A program made the position numbers and the translations under genes. Positions 35,969 through 39,522 of a stretch of 39,522 nucleotides of DNA are shown one piece after another (position 1 is the first letter of the stretch; each line of letters starts with the position of its first letter). Location of the stretch: the NCBI GenBank assembly GCA_019347895.1, contig JAHWKM010000012.1, forward strand, positions 1 through 39,522, read 5' to 3'. The DNA comes from Candidatus Parcubacteria bacterium. GTDB taxonomy: Bacteria; Patescibacteriota; Saccharimonadia; Saccharimonadales; 2-12-FULL-41-12. The notes beneath the pieces were generated by a model. That model saw nothing but the letters and a program-made list of their open reading frames with translations, did not search any database and had not been told where the DNA came from.

Positions 35969-36835
35969 TTATTTTTTTTCTAGGCGTTTGCGCAATACTT
36001 GCAGTTCATGGCGCCGACCGAGCCAAAAAGCGGCAGCTATTAAGGGGATAGTGGCTAAGACCGGCTGCCACATTATTATTGTTTTAGTTTTGGTCAAGCC
36101 GCCGGCTTCATCGCCCTGGTTGTCTTGGGTTACTTTTCCGTTGGCAATACCGATAAGCTGCAAAAATGCCACGCTGCCGTTTTTGTCCGCGGCCCGCACA
36201 ATAATAGTGTAAACACCCGGTGTATCATATACATGTTCAATGTTAAATGTACCGGCAAACTCCTGGCTTATCACATCCGGCGGCTTGCCATCGCCCCAAT
36301 CCACCGTTATGGCGTAAGGGCCGCTACCGCCGCTCAAAATGATCGGCCAAGTCAGCGTAGCGCCTGGATTGGCACCTTTTTTAGCGAAAGTAGAAGTTAA
36401 GGTAACGCGCCGGGTAGCCTCAAACTGGCTTATAGGATAAGTCACCGTTACCTTATTAGAGTCCGGTCCCTGCTGGTCCAGGTCATCAAAAACCCTGGCT
36501 ACAAGCTCGTTTGTCCCGCCAAACAGATCGATCTGCACTGAATAACTGCCATTTACGCACGGTGCGGCGCCGGCAAACACGTTATTTTTAAAAACTTTAA
36601 CAATTACGTCCGCCGGACAAAGCCCTGTTACGGTTACCTTACCTTCTTTTATGACAGCCCCGTTCCTCGGAAAGGCTATGGTAGCGGCTTGGCTTGGCGG
36701 CGCCGCGCTAATCTTGCCTTCTATGCCGATTGAACCGCTTTCTTCGGCTGCCCGGACCACGCCAGGCAAGACCAATGATAAACTCATGCCTGCTGTTATA
36801 AATCCGATAGCCAAATGTTTGTTTATTGTAATCAT
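35969..36835 (-). CDS. Exported protein with PKD-like domain and C-terminal TM
   Basis: GGSGPYAITVDWGDGKPPDVISQEFAGTFNIEHVYDTPGVYTIIVRAAD; signal peptide; C-terminal IIMWQPVLATIPLIAAAFWLGRR. Confidence 0.8.
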   Translation of the reverse strand: MITINKHLAIGFITAGMSLSLVLPGVVRAAEESGSIGIEGKISAAPPSQAATIAFPRNGAVIKEGKVTVTGLCPADVIVKVFKNNVFAGAAPCVNGSYSVQIDLFGGTNELVARVFDDLDQQGPDSNKVTVTYPISQFEATRRVTLTSTFAKKGANPGATLTWPIILSGGSGPYAITVDWGDGKPPDVISQEFAGTFNIEHVYDTPGVYTIIVRAADKNGSVAFLQLIGIANGKVTQDNQGDEAGGLTKTKTIIMWQPVLATIPLIAAAFWLGRRHELQVLRKRLEKK

Positions 36836-36906
36836 TTTTAACTGATGTTCAGATCAATATTAACACAAGCACTGTAGCAACTGATGAGGCTACCGGATTA
36901 AAGGTG

Positions 36907-37890
36907 CTACCTCCTGGATTTTCTTCTGGATTTGCTAGAGGCATATTTTTTCTTGTAGAGGTAATATCCGCCGCCGCCTATCAAGGCAATCAGCACTAAC
37001 ACAGCCAGCAAGAACCAAGCCGGCAAATACCAGAAGCTGGATTTATAGCTTATAACCTCGCCTCCGTTACCGTGGGCCATCGAAGCAGTCGCCGTATAGC
37101 GTCCTGGTGTTTTTACGCCTTCAATACTGTCTATAAATACCCTTGAAGATTTTGGCAATACCACGCCTTTAGGCTGGGAGTTATTCGGTTCATAATTAAA
37201 AACTTCTTTGCCGAACATATTGTTAATAGTTACAGTTCCAAATGGGCGCGAAAAACCATTGCCCAAATTCTTTATAGCCAGGGCGGCCTTATTGGGTGAT
37301 TTGAAAAATATCGAACTCGCGCTATTGTCCCTTTGCATCTTAAGGCTCTCTATTTGAATTTGTTTATTTATCTCACCGGTTACCTCTATCAACACCAAGT
37401 GCGCTACGCTGGCTGTTAGGGCTAATTGCCTTTCGGCTTCACTGATGGCTTTTTTTGGCAGCGCTAAGTAACGCACCACGCCGAAGTACGCGCCCGGCGC
37501 CGCATTTTCAGGTACGTCTACGGTAAGATTAACTTGCTGTTCTTCCCCCGGCTTTAAGTCGTAATCCTGCAAACCGCTGACAAAATTGCTAATAGTAGTA
37601 GGAGTTCTTTCGTTAATGTCGACAATTATCTGCGGGTTGCCGGTTACCCCGTCCGATTCAAAATCGTTGATAACCGCTTCTGCTTTTATTTCCCCGCTTG
37701 TAATGTTTTTTAGTAAAAATGAAAAACTTTTCTTTTCGCCGGGCAATAGATTAATCTCTGTTCTGGTAGGCGATATTTGCAGCCCGTTTCCGCCATCTTC
37801 ATTTTGCTGCTGCGCCAATGCTAGTGAGGCAAATGCACTAAACGCAATTAAAATAGCGCTTGCAAATGCCATTATTTTGCGTTTTAACAC
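36907..37890 (-). CDS. Membrane-anchored exported protein resembling DUF916/WxL-interacting proteins
   Basis: Signal peptide; LQISPTRTEINLLPGEKKSFSFLLKNITSGEIKAEAVINDF; C-terminal TM plus basic tail. Confidence 0.65.
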   Translation of the reverse strand: MLKRKIMAFASAILIAFSAFASLALAQQQNEDGGNGLQISPTRTEINLLPGEKKSFSFLLKNITSGEIKAEAVINDFESDGVTGNPQIIVDINERTPTTISNFVSGLQDYDLKPGEEQQVNLTVDVPENAAPGAYFGVVRYLALPKKAISEAERQLALTASVAHLVLIEVTGEINKQIQIESLKMQRDNSASSIFFKSPNKAALAIKNLGNGFSRPFGTVTINNMFGKEVFNYEPNNSQPKGVVLPKSSRVFIDSIEGVKTPGRYTATASMAHGNGGEVISYKSSFWYLPAWFLLAVLVLIALIGGGGYYLYKKKYASSKSRRKSRR

Positions 37891-37966
37891 GATTTTTATT
37901 CCTCCATTTGTTTTTTATGCTTTAGATTAAGTATAAGCAGGGGGCAAGCGAATGTAAACCCTATTG

Positions 37967-39013
37967 TTAAAAAGCCGCGGTCGCAATATAAGTTATCGTC
38001 GAAGAATACACTCCGGGCTTTTGGCTGTTTGACACGTTTACCAGATAGCTAACTGTCAAGGTATTGTAATTTGTCGGCAATGAGGAGGCCGCTATAGGTT
38101 CGTTTTTGAATTTAAAAAGGTTTGGCGTCTTATAGCCGGGTAAAGCCGATACCGTACCGCTTCCTATGCGGTTTTGGCCGACTGCCGGATTGGAATTGGC
38201 AACCAGATTAATACCGAACTGGCTTGTCCCTGGTTTACTTGCCTGGAGCGCCGTAAGAGCCGGTATGATGTTAGTCCCTGATGCCATAGTATTTCCAGCC
38301 ATAAAGACAGAATATCCTCCCGGGTCATTGGTAGCGCCCGCAAACTGCGAGGTCGAATAATTAGCGCTAGTTTTTGAAAACTCCCCGAGGTTAATAAAGC
38401 TTCCGGACATGCTGGCGCAATTGCCGGAAATCGTAATGCCAACACAGAAAGTCAGGTAAGGAGGCACGAAGGCCTCCACCGATAAACCCCTGGTAATTGC
38501 GAATACTACCGCCCCGCTATCGGTTCTAGGCCCGGTTCCGTCATCAGTGGCAAAAGTACTAATCCGCACAAAGATAGACGGGGCATCCGCGGTGGGGTTA
38601 ACGATATTAGAAAAATCATAGCTTGCCGGCTGCGACGCCAGATTAGGCGCCGGGATTCTGGTTATCAGCAATCGGTTTGCGGTCGTAGAAGGATCTATGG
38701 CAAATCCGGTTTCACCTGATTGGTTATCAATAGCTGCCCCCGACACGTCAAGGCCGTTAGGAGCCGTGCAAGCCGTCCCGATAAATGGATTGTTCGAACA
38801 ATACTCGAAGTCAATAGAACCAAGCGGGCCTGCGGTGGGTATGGTGAAGTCCAGCTTATGGCTGGTGGTTACACTCGGCCTGGATGAACCTATGGTAATT
38901 GACCTGTTGGTAAGATTTTCAGCCAAGGCTTTGGGTTGGAAATACAAAGCTGGCGCTACCATTAAATGTAGCGCCAGCACCAGGACTGGTATTTTACCAA
39001 GTCGTTTTCTCAT
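37967..39013 (-). CDS. Exported hypothetical surface protein ending in STITYIATAAF
   Basis: Signal peptide (VLVLALHLMVAPALYFQPKALA); beta-rich; C-terminal motif shared with the next ORF. Confidence 0.65.
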   Translation of the reverse strand: MRKRLGKIPVLVLALHLMVAPALYFQPKALAENLTNRSITIGSSRPSVTTSHKLDFTIPTAGPLGSIDFEYCSNNPFIGTACTAPNGLDVSGAAIDNQSGETGFAIDPSTTANRLLITRIPAPNLASQPASYDFSNIVNPTADAPSIFVRISTFATDDGTGPRTDSGAVVFAITRGLSVEAFVPPYLTFCVGITISGNCASMSGSFINLGEFSKTSANYSTSQFAGATNDPGGYSVFMAGNTMASGTNIIPALTALQASKPGTSQFGINLVANSNPAVGQNRIGSGTVSALPGYKTPNLFKFKNEPIAASSLPTNYNTLTVSYLVNVSNSQKPGVYSSTITYIATAAF

Positions 39014-39067
39014 ATATTAGATTGTAAACCACCTGCCCAAAACTCGTGAATATGTCGCTTACGTTTA

Positions 39068-39522
39068 TTAGAACGTAGGAGTCGCTATGTATGTAGTAGT
39101 AACCGTGTAGGCACCGGTCGGGGTAGTAGCTGCAGCTGTAGCGCCGAAACTTAGCTTGACGATCTCATTGTCAACCACACCAGATGAGCTGGCTAGGTTA
39201 GCCGCGGTTGCCGAATCATTCCAGGCGAATTTAGTATTGGCTTCGTTTTCACAGTCAGCAACTGTAGCGAAAAGTCCATCGTCACCGCTGTAAGCCAACG
39301 GCACGCTGCCTAAGTTAGCGGTTTTGCTACGCGTACCGTCATTTTGGTCAATGCAGGGGACATATAGGCCGAAGCGTTCTGTGCCGGCCACAAAGGTTTC
39401 GCCGGTGCTGACAGCGTCAATAAAACATTGGTCAGTCGCGGAAGTGCCAGACGTACAGGTGGCACCGGACACCCTGAAGGAACGGAGCTCTATCGAACCA
39501 GTCGTAGCCGCTTCAGGATAGT
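39068..39522 (-). CDS. Exported hypothetical surface protein, partial (continues past the window edge), ending in TVTTTYIATPTF
   Basis: Frame stays open upstream of the ORF-track start to the window edge (YPEAATTGSIELRSFRVSGATC...). Confidence 0.6.
   Translation of the reverse strand, partial: YPEAATTGSIELRSFRVSGATCTSGTSATDQCFIDAVSTGETFVAGTERFGLYVPCIDQNDGTRSKTANLGSVPLAYSGDDGLFATVADCENEANTKFAWNDSATAANLASSSGVVDNEIVKLSFGATAAATTPTGAYTVTTTYIATPTF

Overview
The window looks like a chromosomal segment from a small-genome bacterium, probably of the Candidate Phyla Radiation (Saccharibacteria/TM7-like). That placement is inferred from gene content, short intergenic gaps and a gp47/baseplate-J-like plus FtsA-like operon; it is not proven, and no rRNA or tRNA gene was recognised. 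Most of the DNA is confidently coding. Repair and recombination genes: uvrC, uvrA, a Ku + LigD NHEJ pair, exonuclease I, a rarA lacking its N-terminal ATPase part, and ruvX. Translation genes: alaS, mnmA, rplY/CTC, trhO, obg. Cell envelope genes: mltG, a LysM-CHAP hydrolase, secG, an oligopeptide-binding protein, an ABC exporter, and a terminal cluster of exported surface proteins. The most interesting signals are partly non-coding: (1) a 143-nt element of nested inverted repeats at 31838-31980 that looks like a structured RNA; (2) a ~150-nt element present twice (25065-25213 + and 35732-35882 -), with compensatory stem changes and a single indel in a hairpin loop, one copy running into the mnmA start codon; (3) a PaaX/Cas2-like regulator gene bracketed by 41-bp near-identical, palindrome-containing direct repeats just upstream of the Ku-LigD operon; (4) degenerate heptanucleotide (7-nt period) repeats in one intergenic spacer and inside alaS and mnmA; (5) remnants of rearrangement (truncated rarA, duplicated ABC-transporter tail flanking a frame-split gene). 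Identifications were made by reading the translations, with no database search.
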